Origin: Temnopleurus reevesii
Taxonomy: Eukaryota; Echinodermata; Echinoidea; Temnopleuroida; Temnopleuridae
Length of the DNA stretch: 64,000 nucleotides
Assembly: GCA_036244855.1 (NCBI GenBank)
Contig: BQKZ01000950.1
Coordinates: 1-64,000, forward strand
Reading direction: 5' to 3'
Shown here: piece after piece, positions 13,829-64,000 of the stretch
How positions within the stretch are numbered: the stretch's first letter is position 1
How the letters are laid out: each line of letters begins with the position of its first letter
Notes under the pieces: generated by a model
Told to the model about the DNA's origin: nothing
Databases searched by the model: none
What the model saw: the letters and a program-made list of their open reading frames with translations, nothing else
Translations under genes and position numbers: made by a program

Positions 13829-14115
13829 GCTCTCTCCCTCTCTTTCCAAACCCCCTCCTCTCTCTCTCTCGCTCCTTTTCTCTGTTTCTCTTTCTTTCAC
13901 TTACTATCTTCCTCTCTCTCTCTATCTCTCTTTTTATCTATCTATTTATCTATCTATCTTTTTTCTCTCTCTTTTCTCTCTATTTCTCTCTCTTTCTTTT
14001 TTTTTTCTTTTTCTCTCTATCTTTCTCTCTTATCCTCTATCTTTCTATCTCTCTCTCTCTCCCTCTCTCTCTCTCTCCCTCTCTCTCTCCCTCTCTCTCT
14101 CTCCCTCCTTCTCAT
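13829..14115 (+). promoter_or_regulatory. Long CU-rich tract just upstream of the IS6 exon
   Basis: About 285 bp consist almost only of C and T on the + strand, mostly CTCTCTCC, TTTCTC and CTATCT motifs, ending about 50 bp before the IS6 acceptor. In vertebrate Cav1.2 CU-rich elements upstream of the equivalent exon bind PTB-type splicing repressors (known from the literature). A similar role here is inferred. It may also simply be a microsatellite. Confidence 0.6.
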
Positions 14116-14168
14116 CATACTTTGATGACCACTGTTTTATGTATCTGTTTGTCTCCATCTTGTTTCAG

Positions 14169-63913
<49,745 letters not shown>

Positions 63914-64000
63914 GTGAGTCCTTCAAATATGTATCATTCTCTGTAGGACATTGACTTTTCTGAAAAATTTCAACAATGACTTTATTTATAATTGTGATTC

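Larger units (their letters stand above)
1..14168. other. Intron upstream of the IS6 exon (no coding sequence recognised)
   Basis: I searched by eye for repeat I exons (S1-S5, pore with a GWTD-type filter) and found none, so this is taken as part of one long intron. It is AT-rich, with T and A runs. It holds the tandem arrays, inverted repeats, haplotype duplication and CU tract listed separately. All open frames here are short and lack homology. I cannot exclude a small exon. Confidence 0.6.

Noticed and set aside
1..14168. A separate gene upstream of the channel
   Set aside because: No open frame shows homology, spliced continuity or codon bias; repeats explain the longest frames.

Overview
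The window is eukaryotic genomic DNA from an animal. It is AT-rich (roughly two thirds A+T by eye), has many introns, is full of short interspersed repeats, and carries two runs of N. One gene on the + strand accounts for all the coding sequence I can support: a Cav1 (L-type) voltage-gated calcium channel alpha-1 subunit. Forty-one exons between 14169 and 63913 join in one continuous frame (5,581 nt, about 1,860 residues), with GT/AG borders and matching phases throughout. The protein reads from segment S6 of repeat I to part of the C-terminal tail. The N-terminus and most of repeat I lie upstream of the window, and the last exons and stop codon lie downstream. Family assignment rests on near-verbatim Cav1 motifs: the AID in the I-II linker, EEEE-type pore glutamates in repeats II-IV, S4 helices, the post-IVS6 EF-hand, and the IQ motif. 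A single Cav1 gene plus the repeat style suggests an invertebrate deuterostome, perhaps a sea urchin or relative. That is inference only.

Layout. 1-14168: intron upstream of the IS6 exon, with tandem repeats, MITE-like inverted repeats and a likely unmerged haplotype copy joined by a single N at 5713. 14169-22625: IS6, AID and I-II linker exons, including two small phase-1 cassette-like exons. 26253-32633: repeat II. 33033-35260: II-III linker, interrupted by an assembly fault. 35801-40590: repeat III. 41268-51899: repeat IV, with a 6.6-kb intron after IVS3. 52365-55172: EF-hand, pre-IQ and IQ region. 55700-63913: long, low-complexity C-terminal tail.

The clearest unexpected signal is technical. 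A perfect 38-bp Nextera-type transposase mosaic-end junction lies at 33343-33380. It is followed by a 670-bp near-identical copy of 21993-22662 and then a 91-N gap. This creates two ghost copies of I-II linker exons inside the II-III linker intron. Biological points of interest are diverged drug-binding residues in IIIS5, IIIS6 and IVS6, a C-tail exon fragment present three times around an expanded GAT repeat, a polybasic I-II cassette exon, a long CU tract before the IS6 exon, and a MITE that appears present in one haplotype and absent from the other. I found no second gene, RNA gene, CRISPR array or novel multi-gene system.
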